Shown one piece after another: positions 25,646-35,338 of a stretch of 64,000 bases of DNA. Source of the DNA: Aquimarina macrocephali JAMB N27 (GTDB lineage Bacteria > Bacteroidota > Bacteroidia > Flavobacteriales > Flavobacteriaceae); assembly GCF_000520995.1 (NCBI RefSeq), contig NZ_JACA01000012.1:1-64000 (forward strand). The letters are read 5' to 3'. Both the position numbers and the translations under genes were made by a program. Positions within the stretch are counted from its first letter, which is position 1. Every line of letters starts with the position of its first letter. The notes below the pieces were generated by a model. It was not told the origin of the DNA, ran no database searches, and was given only the letters and a program-made list of their open reading frames with translations.

Positions 25646-28024
25646 TTATTCTGTTCGCAAGCTTTTTATTGGATTCTGCAATACTGCTGAAATTATTTTG
25701 CTGCTCACCGAAAAAAGCACCACAAATAAGGCTAGTAAACCTGCCATAACTAGATAGATGAATTTGACGCCTTCATGATATGCAAAAACATGTATCACTT
25801 TATTCGCAATGAAATAAACTGTAATAAGCCCTAGTGTTGCAGCTATGCAAAATAATATCATATACTCTTTAAGCAGTATTAGAAAAATACTTTCCACATT
25901 TGCCCCCAGGACTTTTCGTATTGCTATCATTTTCTGCTGTGTTCTTAACGAAAAAGATACCAGACTATATAACCCAAGTACTGCCAATAGTATAGCCAAC
26001 ACCGAGAAAAAAATAAAAATATTGATCGTACCTTTTAGTGAATTCAAAAAACTACTATCAAGTTCATGATCCAAAAAACTGAACTCAATAGGGCTTTCTG
26101 GAAAATTATTATTAAAAAGTGTATTGACCAATACCCGAGCTTCTGCTCTTTTATCCGGAGCTACTTTTATGGTAACATATGAACTACCAGAACCTTCATC
26201 CATAAAAAGGATCATAGGCGGGATTTTCTTGAATGCTGTATAGTCATTAAAATCTTTTACTACACCGATTACTTTTAAACGCCCATTATCAATTTTCTTA
26301 CCCAAGGCATTGTCCCATCCGAACAATTCTAAAGCAGTTTGGTTTATGATGCATGCACTTTGGATATCTGTAGCATACTCTTCAGAAAAATCTCTTCCTT
26401 CTGTTAGTGTCATTTGGTAGGTTTTCAAAAAATCATAATCTACCCTGTGCGACCTAATCACAGCCTTACCATTAGATGTATTCCCTTCCCAGTCCATACT
26501 TTGGTGACTCCCTCCACCAAATGGAGCTGAATCTGATATAGAATAATTAAGAATATTAGGGTTTTGTAGTAATTGCTCTCCTATCGTTTTAATTACCTCC
26601 CTGTCTTCAACGTTTGTAACTTCTATCTGCGATACCAATAAATCTTCTTTTACAAACCCAATATCTCGTTGCTCTATATATTTAAACTGTTCTATAATAA
26701 GTATTGAAGTAAATACCAACGGTATCACTAAAACCAATTGAAAAACAACTAGAGTTTTTCTTAAACCTGTACGCCGTTTAATAGATGAATTACCTTGAAG
26801 AAAAGAGGAGATTTTTAAGGACGTAAGAAAGAAAACAGGGTATAGACCAGCCAAAATACCTGCAAAAAGTGAACCAAGCGCAGCATATATAAAAAATGGC
26901 CAATCCTGACTAAAAACAATAGATAAATTCTTTCCGACAATTTTATTAAAGAGTGGTAGAAACAATAGTACCAGACCTATAGCAATAATAAAAGAAATAG
27001 ATACCATAACCAATGATTCGGTAATAAACTGATATCTTAAATCACTTTTTGTACTACCCATAACCTTTTTGATTCCTATTTCTAATTCTCTCTTCATAAC
27101 TTGGGCAGTAGATGAATTTACATAATTTAGCAAGGTGATTAAAGCAGTGAAAATTACAACTGCAAGAAAAAGATATAGTATAGTAATCTCACTTCTATTT
27201 CCCCCGCCTCCCCTTACTTTAGAAGTTTTCATATAAATATCTCTGATGGGTCTTAAACTAAGTAGTTCTTGAATTCCATCTTCTAACGTAAGGTGATTTG
27301 TTAAAAATCCTTTTACTTTTTCTGATACCTTGTCAATTTCTGCATTATTGTCTAATTGAACATAAACAGATGCATTATTTACACCCCACCCAGCATCGAG
27401 TTTATTTTTTGTAATAGTCTCATACGAGCTAAAAGAAAGTAGATAATCAACCCTTAAATGAGAATTATCAGGATAGTCAGCAAATATGCCAGTAACTACA
27501 CAATCATATTTTTTATCAATACGTACTGTTTTTCCTATACTATTATTATCAGGAGAAAGTTTTTTGGCTAATGATTCTGAAAGCACTATACTCATTGGAT
27601 TTTCTAGTGAGCTGTGTTGATCACCTTCAACGAACTTTAGGCTAAAAAGTTTTAAAAACTCATTATCTGCAAATAGTCCATTCTTCTCATGATACATTGC
27701 ATCATTAACACTTAGATAGTTTGCGGTAGTTCTTATACTTGTGGCATTAGTAATTTCTGGAATAGAGTTTTGTAATTCATCTGATAATGAGTACGGTGTA
27801 TTATCCCAAATATCACTTTGGATATCACTAACATATGTTCTTTCTACACTAAAAACCCTATCATAATCAGTATGAAATACATCATAACTATTTTCATAAT
27901 TGATATAAAAAAGCATGAAAATCACAGCCGATAAACCTATGGTAAGTCCACCGATATTTACGGCCGAATATCCTTTGTTTCTTTTTAGATTTCGCCAAGC
28001 GATTTTGATATAGTTTTTAAACAT
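25646..28024 (-). CDS. MacB/FtsX-type ABC permease, array member 5
   Basis: A 792-residue double-FtsX permease. The N-terminus is MFKNYIKIAWRNLKRNK, with a membrane helix at about 20-42 and then a periplasmic domain from NSYDVFHTDYDRVFSVE. The first coupling motif is altered to RELEIGIKKVMGS (near 311), and the second is KMIAIRKVLGANV (near 696) without the usual KEIG. These two changes make it the least canonical member at the ATPase-facing loops. The C-terminal tail QNPIKSLRTE is conserved. The upstream leader (28025-28045) is the variant AAAAAAACGATAGTTATG of the array spacer. Confidence 0.92.
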   Translation of the reverse strand: MFKNYIKIAWRNLKRNKGYSAVNIGGLTIGLSAVIFMLFYINYENSYDVFHTDYDRVFSVERTYVSDIQSDIWDNTPYSLSDELQNSIPEITNATSIRTTANYLSVNDAMYHEKNGLFADNEFLKLFSLKFVEGDQHSSLENPMSIVLSESLAKKLSPDNNSIGKTVRIDKKYDCVVTGIFADYPDNSHLRVDYLLSFSSYETITKNKLDAGWGVNNASVYVQLDNNAEIDKVSEKVKGFLTNHLTLEDGIQELLSLRPIRDIYMKTSKVRGGGGNRSEITILYLFLAVVIFTALITLLNYVNSSTAQVMKRELEIGIKKVMGSTKSDLRYQFITESLVMVSISFIIAIGLVLLFLPLFNKIVGKNLSIVFSQDWPFFIYAALGSLFAGILAGLYPVFFLTSLKISSFLQGNSSIKRRTGLRKTLVVFQLVLVIPLVFTSILIIEQFKYIEQRDIGFVKEDLLVSQIEVTNVEDREVIKTIGEQLLQNPNILNYSISDSAPFGGGSHQSMDWEGNTSNGKAVIRSHRVDYDFLKTYQMTLTEGRDFSEEYATDIQSACIINQTALELFGWDNALGKKIDNGRLKVIGVVKDFNDYTAFKKIPPMILFMDEGSGSSYVTIKVAPDKRAEARVLVNTLFNNNFPESPIEFSFLDHELDSSFLNSLKGTINIFIFFSVLAILLAVLGLYSLVSFSLRTQQKMIAIRKVLGANVESIFLILLKEYMILFCIAATLGLITVYFIANKVIHVFAYHEGVKFIYLVMAGLLALFVVLFSVSSKIISAVLQNPIKSLRTE

Positions 28025-28045
28025 AACTATCGTTTTTTTGATTAT

Positions 28046-30475
28046 TTATTCTGTTCGCAAACTTTTTACCGGGTTAGCGGTTGCTGCTTTAAATGCCTGT
28101 ACGCATACAGTTAATATTGTAATACCCATAGTAATAGCGCCAGCTAAGGCAAAAACCCACCAACTAATCGAAATTCTGTATGCAAAACCCTGTAACCAGT
28201 CTTCCATATAGTAATATGCAAGAGGAGTAGCTATAAGTAAAGCTATGAGTACCAGTTTTACAAAATCTTTGGTAAGCATATTGATCACAGTTCCTACGCT
28301 GGCACCTAATACTTTTCGAATTCCTATTTCTTTTTTCTTCTGCTCTGCCATAAAAGAAATCAATCCAAATAAACCTAAACAACTAATTAAAATAGCCAAG
28401 CAAGTAAATACAATTGATATTCGACTTAGTCTTTTTTCTTCAACAAATAATTTTCCAACTTCTTTATCAACAAAAGTGTATACAAAGGGTGTACTAGGGT
28501 TTATTGATGTCCAGCTACGATCAAGATTAGCTAGCAAGGTTTTAAAATCTGTAGTTTCTGTTTTAACGATAAGCCATCCTGGTTCATTATCATTGAAAAG
28601 CATGATAGGAGCTATTGATTCTTTTAGAGAGGCAAAATGGTAATCGGCTACAACTCCTACAATCTCATATACCGAAGTTTCTCCTTCATACGTTTGTATC
28701 AATTTAGAACTTAATGCATTATCTATATCAATATTAAAAGCATCAATAGTAGCTTTATTAACGATAACCTGAGTACTATCATTAGTACGTAAATCACGAC
28801 CAACAAGCAGAGGTGTTCCTACAGTTTCAAAATAATTATCACTAACACCATTGTATTTAACCAATGTCTGATTTACAGGGTTTTCTCCTGGGAGATGTAG
28901 TCCTAAATCATTCATTATATATTCTGATGGATAGTGATTACTACCTGCAACATCGGTAACTCCCGATACTGTTGATACTTGAGATCGTAATGCATCAAAT
29001 TTTCCTATCGCTTCATCGGTTCCTAAACGAATTGCAATAAGATTTTCTTTATCAAATCCCATATCTTTGGTTTGTGAATACTCTACTTGCTTATTCACTA
29101 TTATTACTGCTGCTATTAAGGCAATAGATACAATAAACTGAAAGACAACTAATGCTTTACGGAAGTTTCCACTCCCACTTGATACATTAATAGTGCCTTT
29201 AAGTACCTTAACCGGTTTGATAGCAGATAAGATCAAAGCTGGATATGCTCCAGCGAATAACCCGCTAAGTATACTTAATGCCAGTAAAGGCATTAAAATT
29301 TTCAAATCAAATAAAGCAGTATAGTCTATATTTCCCTTGGTAAGTATATTCACAAAAGGTAATACTAAAGCTGTAATAGGAATACTTACCACCAAAGCAA
29401 ATAGAGATAGTAATATTGATTCTCCTAAAAATTGACGTATTAGGGATCCTCTATTTGCACCTACTGCTTTTCTCACCCCAATTTCTTTGGCACGTTTATT
29501 TGCCCGTGCCGTACTAAGATTAATGAAGTTAATACATGCTACTACCTGGATAAATAGAGCAAGAATAAGTAGTAAATATAGATATTGAATATTCGAAACG
29601 GTATCAATCTGATTAGAGATCCCCTTAGAGTAAAGGTGAATATCTTTAACCTTTTGCAATAGTAAGGCTTTATCAAAACCTACTGCTGCCAAATTTTGTG
29701 CACCACGATTTTGCAAAAATGCAGGTAATTTTTCTTGCAGTTGCTTCTCATTAGACCCAGGAAGAAGTTTTACATAACTATGTACAAAATTCTGGGTTGC
29801 AAAATTTTGTTCATTTCTTACAAACTCTCCCAATCCAGGAGAATTCATGCTTAAAATATAATTTGGATTAAGGTGAGATTTTGCAGAATTATCCTCAAAA
29901 ACTCCTGTTATAGTCAAAATTAATTCATTCTCACCACTGCCTAAAACCAGATTTTTGTGTAAGGCTTCTCCAGCTCCGAATAATTTTTTGGCTAATGTAG
30001 AAGAAAGGACAACAGTATTAGGGTCTGTTAGTGCACCTGTAGCATTACCCTCTTTAAAAGAATAGCCAAATAGGTTAAAAAAAGTAGGATCTGCCAAATA
30101 ACCACGAGACTCATAATAGCTTTCTTTACTATCCTGAACTCTCAATAACGCATCATTACCCTCACCAAAATATACTATACGACAAGCTTCTGTTACTTCT
30201 GGAAAATCTTCTTTTAAGGCAAAAGCTATGGGAGGAGAACTTGTAGCTGCATTAAAATCAGCACCACCATTACCGTTACCAGTAATTACAGTTCTTATTC
30301 TATAAAGAGATTCAGCATCTTCATGATGTGTATCATAACCCAATTGAGCAAATACATATACTATTATACTTAAACAGCAAACAGTACCCACAGTTAAACC
30401 CAGTAGGTTTATACATGTCTGAAGTTTATTTTTTGTGAGATTTCTCCAAGCTATTTTTAAATGATTTTTTAGCAT
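28046..30475 (-). CDS. MacB/FtsX-type ABC permease, array member 6
   Basis: An 809-residue double-FtsX permease with the typical start MLKNHLKIAWRNLTKNK, a membrane helix at about 20-44, coupling motifs RAKEIGVRKAVGAN (near 327) and KKEIGIRKVLGASV (near 712), and the tail NPVKSLRTE. Two periplasmic MacB_PCD-like domains cover about 50-285 and 450-670. Its start is preceded by the conserved array spacer at 30476-30498. All the features expected of a functional permease are present. Confidence 0.93.
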   Translation of the reverse strand: MLKNHLKIAWRNLTKNKLQTCINLLGLTVGTVCCLSIIVYVFAQLGYDTHHEDAESLYRIRTVITGNGNGGADFNAATSSPPIAFALKEDFPEVTEACRIVYFGEGNDALLRVQDSKESYYESRGYLADPTFFNLFGYSFKEGNATGALTDPNTVVLSSTLAKKLFGAGEALHKNLVLGSGENELILTITGVFEDNSAKSHLNPNYILSMNSPGLGEFVRNEQNFATQNFVHSYVKLLPGSNEKQLQEKLPAFLQNRGAQNLAAVGFDKALLLQKVKDIHLYSKGISNQIDTVSNIQYLYLLLILALFIQVVACINFINLSTARANKRAKEIGVRKAVGANRGSLIRQFLGESILLSLFALVVSIPITALVLPFVNILTKGNIDYTALFDLKILMPLLALSILSGLFAGAYPALILSAIKPVKVLKGTINVSSGSGNFRKALVVFQFIVSIALIAAVIIVNKQVEYSQTKDMGFDKENLIAIRLGTDEAIGKFDALRSQVSTVSGVTDVAGSNHYPSEYIMNDLGLHLPGENPVNQTLVKYNGVSDNYFETVGTPLLVGRDLRTNDSTQVIVNKATIDAFNIDIDNALSSKLIQTYEGETSVYEIVGVVADYHFASLKESIAPIMLFNDNEPGWLIVKTETTDFKTLLANLDRSWTSINPSTPFVYTFVDKEVGKLFVEEKRLSRISIVFTCLAILISCLGLFGLISFMAEQKKKEIGIRKVLGASVGTVINMLTKDFVKLVLIALLIATPLAYYYMEDWLQGFAYRISISWWVFALAGAITMGITILTVCVQAFKAATANPVKSLRTE

Positions 30476-30498
30476 AACTGTCGTTTTTTGATGATGAT
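30476..30498 (-). promoter_or_regulatory. Conserved A-rich leader between permease genes (best example of six)
   Basis: On the minus strand the gap reads as a TCATCATC stretch followed by AAAAAACGACAGTTATG. Very similar leaders precede members 4 (25598-25620), 5 (28025-28045), 7 (32935-32957), 8 (35319-35338) and 9 (37724-37743). There is no Shine-Dalgarno sequence. The A-rich block 6-15 bases before the ATG fits Bacteroidota translation signals. The repeat also marks duplication junctions. Confidence 0.65.
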
Positions 30499-32934
30499 TT
30501 ATTCTGTTCGTAAACTTTTTACCGGGTTGGCAATTGCTGCTTTAATACTTTGATAGCTCACAGTCAATATCGAAATCCCAACGGCGAGAAAAGCTGCAAG
30601 GATCAATACCCACCAACTAATTTCTATTCGGTATGAAAAATCTTCTAACCATTTACTCATAGCAAACCATCCTAATGGTAGAGATACCAATATTGCTATC
30701 CCAACGAGTTTAAGAAAATCAATGGTAAGTCTATATGTAATCTGACTTACACTCGCTCCCATCACCTTTCTAACACCTATCTCCTTGGTTCGTTTTTCTG
30801 CATTAAATGCAGCCAGGCCAAATAACCCAAGGCAAGCAATTAGGATCGATAGAATGGTAAATATGATAAAAATTCGCCCTAATCGTTGTTCTGCCTGATA
30901 GGTGGTATTGAAAGATTCGTCCATGAAATAGTAATCGAAAGGCTGACCTGGAGATATTCTATTCCAGATAGTTTCAATTTGCGCTATAGTATTAGAGAAA
31001 TCTCCGGCATTAAGCTTTACTGCCATTGATCCAAGACTATTGTTCAACGAAAGACTCAACGCATCAATATCTCTTCTTAAAGATTCATAATGAAAATCCT
31101 TAACAACTCCCACTACAGTTCTAAATATAACATCACCTCCATCATAATCCGATGATAATCGCATACCAAGTGCTTCTTCTGGTCTTACTCCTAAGATAGC
31201 TACAGCAGATTCGTTCAAGATCATAGCTGTTGAATCTGTACTAAATTGTCGATTAAAATCACGTCCTGCAATGATTTCTAAATTTAGAGTTGATACATAA
31301 TCAAAATCAACATCCCAATCATTCATATTGATTGCTTTTTCATGATCATCTTTTAACCCTTCTCTATAAAATGTACTATTACTTCGAAATGAAGGTGTTG
31401 GTAAAAAGCCACTTACCGATGTCTTTTTTACCTGAGCTAATTGCTGTACTTCTTCTTTAAAAGATGCTATTTTGTTTTCGGCAGCATACACATCATTTAT
31501 AATTAAAACCTGATCTTTTATAAATCCCAAATCCTTGTTTTGAATAAATTTTAATTGTTGAAAAACAACTAGAGTACTTATAATCAAAAACACAGAAATA
31601 GCAAACTGAAAAACAACCAAGGAATTTCTGATTTTTCCTCCTCCAATACCATTTTCGGTTATACCTTTCAATGCTTGGATAGGCTTGAATTTTGACATAA
31701 AGAATGCAGGATAACTACCCGAAAAAAGACTTAATAATAGTACCGAAGCCACCAAAATTAACCAGAAAAAAGGATTGGTAAATGGTATGGAAATTTCTTT
31801 TCCCGCAAGTTCATTAAAAAAAGGAACTGCAATTGAAGCCGCTATAATGGCTAGTACTAATGACATAAAAGAAATCAAACCAGATTCTATCAAAAACTGT
31901 CTGATAAGCTCTGATTTATTAGAACCTAATGTTTTACGAACCCCTACTTCTTTTGCCCTCTTAAGAGAGTGCGCAGTGGATAGGTTCATGAAATTAACAC
32001 TTGCCAGAATGATCAAAAATAATGCGATAAAAGAAAGAATATAAACGTTTTGAATATCGCCATTTGCACTTAATTCTGGATATCTACTAGAATATAGATG
32101 AATATCTGTTAAGGCTATAGTACTAAAATTAAGATAATTCCCAGAAGCCAAAAATTGTTCTTCTGTTATCCCTGGTGCATACTTTTGTACTCCAGGAATT
32201 ACATAATCTCTTAATGCAGATTCTAAAAAAGTATCAAAATCTTTGATATCTGCTCCCGATCTCAGTTTAATAAAAGTTGGATAATTATGGTTTCCCCATT
32301 CGGTAGAGGCAGCATCTTCATTTCCTGCCATTGCAATAAAAACATTGTGGTTTCTAATGAAAGAGTTCTTTGGCATATCATCTATAACACCTACTACTGT
32401 ATATGTATCCCTATTATCTAATATCACATTTTGCCCTAAAGCTTCATTTATCCCAAAGTGTTTTTCTGCTGCTGTTTTGGTTAGGATCAAAGTATTAGGT
32501 TCTTTTAGGGCTGTCTTGGGGTTTCCTACCAACAGATCAAGGCCAAACATCTCGAAAAAAGTTGTATCTACATAAGCTGCTCCAACTTCTTTTACATTTA
32601 ACTGGGTATCACTTTTTCTTACAAACATACTCCCCAAATTCCTAAATCGGGTGGCCAGTTCTACTTGTGGATAATCTCTTTTCATGGCTTCGGCCATAGG
32701 AGCAGATACTTCTGCATATTCTTCGGCATTTCCTCCAAATTTTACATCAACATTTATCCTATAAATACGATCAGCATCTGCAAACATCTTATCAAAACTC
32801 AATTCATCGTAGATATACAATGAAATCAGTAGTCCTCCTACCATACCAATAGCAAGACCAAATGTATTTAGGAAAGTAAAAAAAGGTTGCTTTTTTAGAC
32901 TTCTCCAGGCTATTTTTAAGTGATTTTTTAGCAT
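30499..32934 (-). CDS. MacB/FtsX-type ABC permease, array member 7
   Basis: An 811-residue double-FtsX permease. It starts MLKNHLKIAWRSLKKQ, with a membrane helix at about 20-44 (GLAIGMVGGLLISLYIY), coupling motifs RAKEVGVRKTLGSN (near 326) and TKEIGVRKVMGASV (near 713), and the tail NPVKSLRTE. The segment after the first motif (ELIRQFLIESG) and the LKG motif near 430 match its siblings. The upstream leader at 32935-32957 is nearly identical to that of member 6, differing by one base. This suggests that members 6 and 7 arose by a fairly recent duplication of the boundary sequence even though the periplasmic domains differ. Confidence 0.93.
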   Translation of the reverse strand: MLKNHLKIAWRSLKKQPFFTFLNTFGLAIGMVGGLLISLYIYDELSFDKMFADADRIYRINVDVKFGGNAEEYAEVSAPMAEAMKRDYPQVELATRFRNLGSMFVRKSDTQLNVKEVGAAYVDTTFFEMFGLDLLVGNPKTALKEPNTLILTKTAAEKHFGINEALGQNVILDNRDTYTVVGVIDDMPKNSFIRNHNVFIAMAGNEDAASTEWGNHNYPTFIKLRSGADIKDFDTFLESALRDYVIPGVQKYAPGITEEQFLASGNYLNFSTIALTDIHLYSSRYPELSANGDIQNVYILSFIALFLIILASVNFMNLSTAHSLKRAKEVGVRKTLGSNKSELIRQFLIESGLISFMSLVLAIIAASIAVPFFNELAGKEISIPFTNPFFWLILVASVLLLSLFSGSYPAFFMSKFKPIQALKGITENGIGGGKIRNSLVVFQFAISVFLIISTLVVFQQLKFIQNKDLGFIKDQVLIINDVYAAENKIASFKEEVQQLAQVKKTSVSGFLPTPSFRSNSTFYREGLKDDHEKAINMNDWDVDFDYVSTLNLEIIAGRDFNRQFSTDSTAMILNESAVAILGVRPEEALGMRLSSDYDGGDVIFRTVVGVVKDFHYESLRRDIDALSLSLNNSLGSMAVKLNAGDFSNTIAQIETIWNRISPGQPFDYYFMDESFNTTYQAEQRLGRIFIIFTILSILIACLGLFGLAAFNAEKRTKEIGVRKVMGASVSQITYRLTIDFLKLVGIAILVSLPLGWFAMSKWLEDFSYRIEISWWVLILAAFLAVGISILTVSYQSIKAAIANPVKSLRTE

Positions 32935-32957
32935 AACTGTGGTTTTTTGATGATGAT

Positions 32958-35318
32958 TTATTCTGTTCGCAAGCTTTTGATTGGATTGGTTGTCGCGGCT
33001 TTAATAGCTTGATAGCTCACCGTTACAAATGCTATTACAAGAGCTAAAATTCCGGCTAAAACAAATGTCTGCCACGAGATGTTTACTCTGTAGTCAAAAC
33101 CCTCTAACCAATCATTTATGAAATACCAGGAAATAGGTACAGCCAAAACGATAGAAACTAAAACTAGTTTTATGAAATCTAATGAAAGAAGTGTAGTGAT
33201 ACTTCTAACTGATGCTCCTAAAACTTTACGAATTCCGATCTCTTTAATTCTGTTTTCTGCCATATAACTGGCAAGACCAAATAAGCCTAAGCAAGAAATG
33301 AAAATAGTGAGTAATGTAAACATACTTACAAGCTGACCTGTTCTTTTCTCGCTATTGAACTTTTTAGCATATTGCTGGTCTACAAATTCGTATTCAAAAG
33401 GGTATTCTGGATTGTACTTCTTAAAAATAGTTTCTACCATAGCAAGACTTTCTGAGGTACTGCTAGTTTTATTCAGTTTTATATGCATTACACTAAACCC
33501 AGCCTTAGTCCCTTCTATAACCATTGGTTGAATCTTTTGAAAAGGAGATTGCAATACAAAATCTTTTACAACCCCTACAATGTGCCATTCTATTCCATTA
33601 TCCTTAACAATCTGACCAATAGGTTCATCAAAATTCATAAGTGCTACTGCAGATTCATTAATGAGTGCTGCGGTAGAATCTGTTGGATACTTATGTAAAT
33701 CAAAGTCACGCCCAATAACAAGTTCAATTCCTAAAGTTTCCTGAATATTCTCATCTGATGAGAATCTTTGAACAAGAGTCTTGTTTTCTTCATTTTTCCC
33801 CTTCCATTCAAAATTCCAGCTATTACTCCAACCCTCTGTCACAGGTGAACTAGTTCTTGTGATAGAAGTAACAGCATTGGATGCAAGAAGTTCTTCTTTT
33901 ATAAGAGAATAATTTTTTTCTGTATCACCTTGTATTACCGAGTAAATCAGATTGTTTTTTGCATAACCCATTTGCCTGTCTTGAACTTTTTTCAGCTGTT
34001 GTGAAACAATAATACTAGAGGTGATTAGTATAATGGCAGCAGAAAATTGAAGAATTACTAAAATTTTTCTTGGAGTAACGGCTGTATTTGACTTTATAAA
34101 AGTCCCTTTTAATACTGTAGAAGGCATAAATCCAGAAAGAAACAATGCGGGATAACTACCTGCCAAAAGGCCTGTAAAACATATTACTCCTAAAGTCGAT
34201 CCCCAGAACCAAATATTAGTCAAATCTAATGATAATGGCTTTTCTACTAATGTGCTAAAGGTGGGCAATACAACCAAAACCAATATGAACGCTAATACTG
34301 CTGCAATGAATGATATCAGTACAGACTCTCCCAAAAACTGACATACAAGAGTTAATCTTCTTGCTCCAACTACTTTACGTACCCCTACTTCTTTTGCTCG
34401 TTTTTCGCTGCGTGCTGTACTCAGGTTCATAAAGTTGATACATGCTATTATCAAAATAATAATAGCTATGATACCAAACATTCGAATTATATCGATTCTA
34501 CCCCCTATCTCTTCACCATTTTCGAAATTTGAATACAACCAGGAACGTGTAAATGGGTATAAATAAGTGACCATTTCTGGAGAATCTTTATCATATTTTT
34601 TTCTCAAATTTTTTATCTTTTTTGAGAATAAGGTGTAATCCACTCCTTTTTTAAGCATCACATAGGTAGCTACAGAATTATTACCCCAATATTTATCGTC
34701 TGAGCCACGTTGTTTTAAATAAGCCCAAGGCATTAAAAAATCAAATTCAAAGGCTGTATTTGAAGGTAAATCCTTTAGAATACCTGTAACCATAAAACTA
34801 TCAGCATTATCTACCTTAACCGTTTTACCTACTGCTTGCTCATCACCAAATACTTTTTTGGCAAAAGATTCGGTAATAATCACAGAATTAACATCATCCA
34901 AAACGGTTTCTATACTACCCTCTAATAGTGGAAAACTAAATATCTTTAAAAAATCAGGATCAACAATTTTACCTATGCCGTTTATTCTTTTATTACCTTT
35001 TGCAAATAAAAATTCAGAATCCCAATTTACTCTTGTAATATGTTCTACTTCGGGATAATCTTTTTCTATGACAGATGCCATAATTTTAGGAGTAGAATTC
35101 CAAGTCCATATTTCACCATCTACCGGATATTGATTATACACCTGATAAGTACGGTCTTTATTATCATGAAATTGATCAATACCAATTTCAAAATTAATCC
35201 AGATTACAATGAGTGCGGTAACAGCCAAACCTATGGATAGTCCAACAATATTCAATACCGAGAAACTCTTATTTCTGAGTAAATTTCGCCAAGCGATTTT
35301 TAGATAGTTTTTTAACAT
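32958..35318 (-). CDS. MacB/FtsX-type ABC permease, array member 8
   Basis: At 786 residues this is the shortest array member. It starts MLKNYLKIAWRNLLRNK, with a membrane helix at about 20-42. The first periplasmic domain is about 20 residues shorter than in its siblings, which puts the coupling motif RAKEVGVRKVVGAR near 305. The second, IKEIGIRKVLGASV, is near 690, and the tail is NPIKSLRTE. The topology is the same: two FtsX halves, eight membrane helices in all. The next gene upstream ends 20 bases away. Confidence 0.93.
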   Translation of the reverse strand: MLKNYLKIAWRNLLRNKSFSVLNIVGLSIGLAVTALIVIWINFEIGIDQFHDNKDRTYQVYNQYPVDGEIWTWNSTPKIMASVIEKDYPEVEHITRVNWDSEFLFAKGNKRINGIGKIVDPDFLKIFSFPLLEGSIETVLDDVNSVIITESFAKKVFGDEQAVGKTVKVDNADSFMVTGILKDLPSNTAFEFDFLMPWAYLKQRGSDDKYWGNNSVATYVMLKKGVDYTLFSKKIKNLRKKYDKDSPEMVTYLYPFTRSWLYSNFENGEEIGGRIDIIRMFGIIAIIILIIACINFMNLSTARSEKRAKEVGVRKVVGARRLTLVCQFLGESVLISFIAAVLAFILVLVVLPTFSTLVEKPLSLDLTNIWFWGSTLGVICFTGLLAGSYPALFLSGFMPSTVLKGTFIKSNTAVTPRKILVILQFSAAIILITSSIIVSQQLKKVQDRQMGYAKNNLIYSVIQGDTEKNYSLIKEELLASNAVTSITRTSSPVTEGWSNSWNFEWKGKNEENKTLVQRFSSDENIQETLGIELVIGRDFDLHKYPTDSTAALINESAVALMNFDEPIGQIVKDNGIEWHIVGVVKDFVLQSPFQKIQPMVIEGTKAGFSVMHIKLNKTSSTSESLAMVETIFKKYNPEYPFEYEFVDQQYAKKFNSEKRTGQLVSMFTLLTIFISCLGLFGLASYMAENRIKEIGIRKVLGASVRSITTLLSLDFIKLVLVSIVLAVPISWYFINDWLEGFDYRVNISWQTFVLAGILALVIAFVTVSYQAIKAATTNPIKSLRTE

Positions 35319-35338
35319 ACCTGTCGTTTTTTGATGAT

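Noticed and set aside
28245..28643. A 132-codon plus-strand frame inside permease 6
   Set aside because: Antisense to conserved FtsX-domain sequence, with low-complexity translation and no start context.
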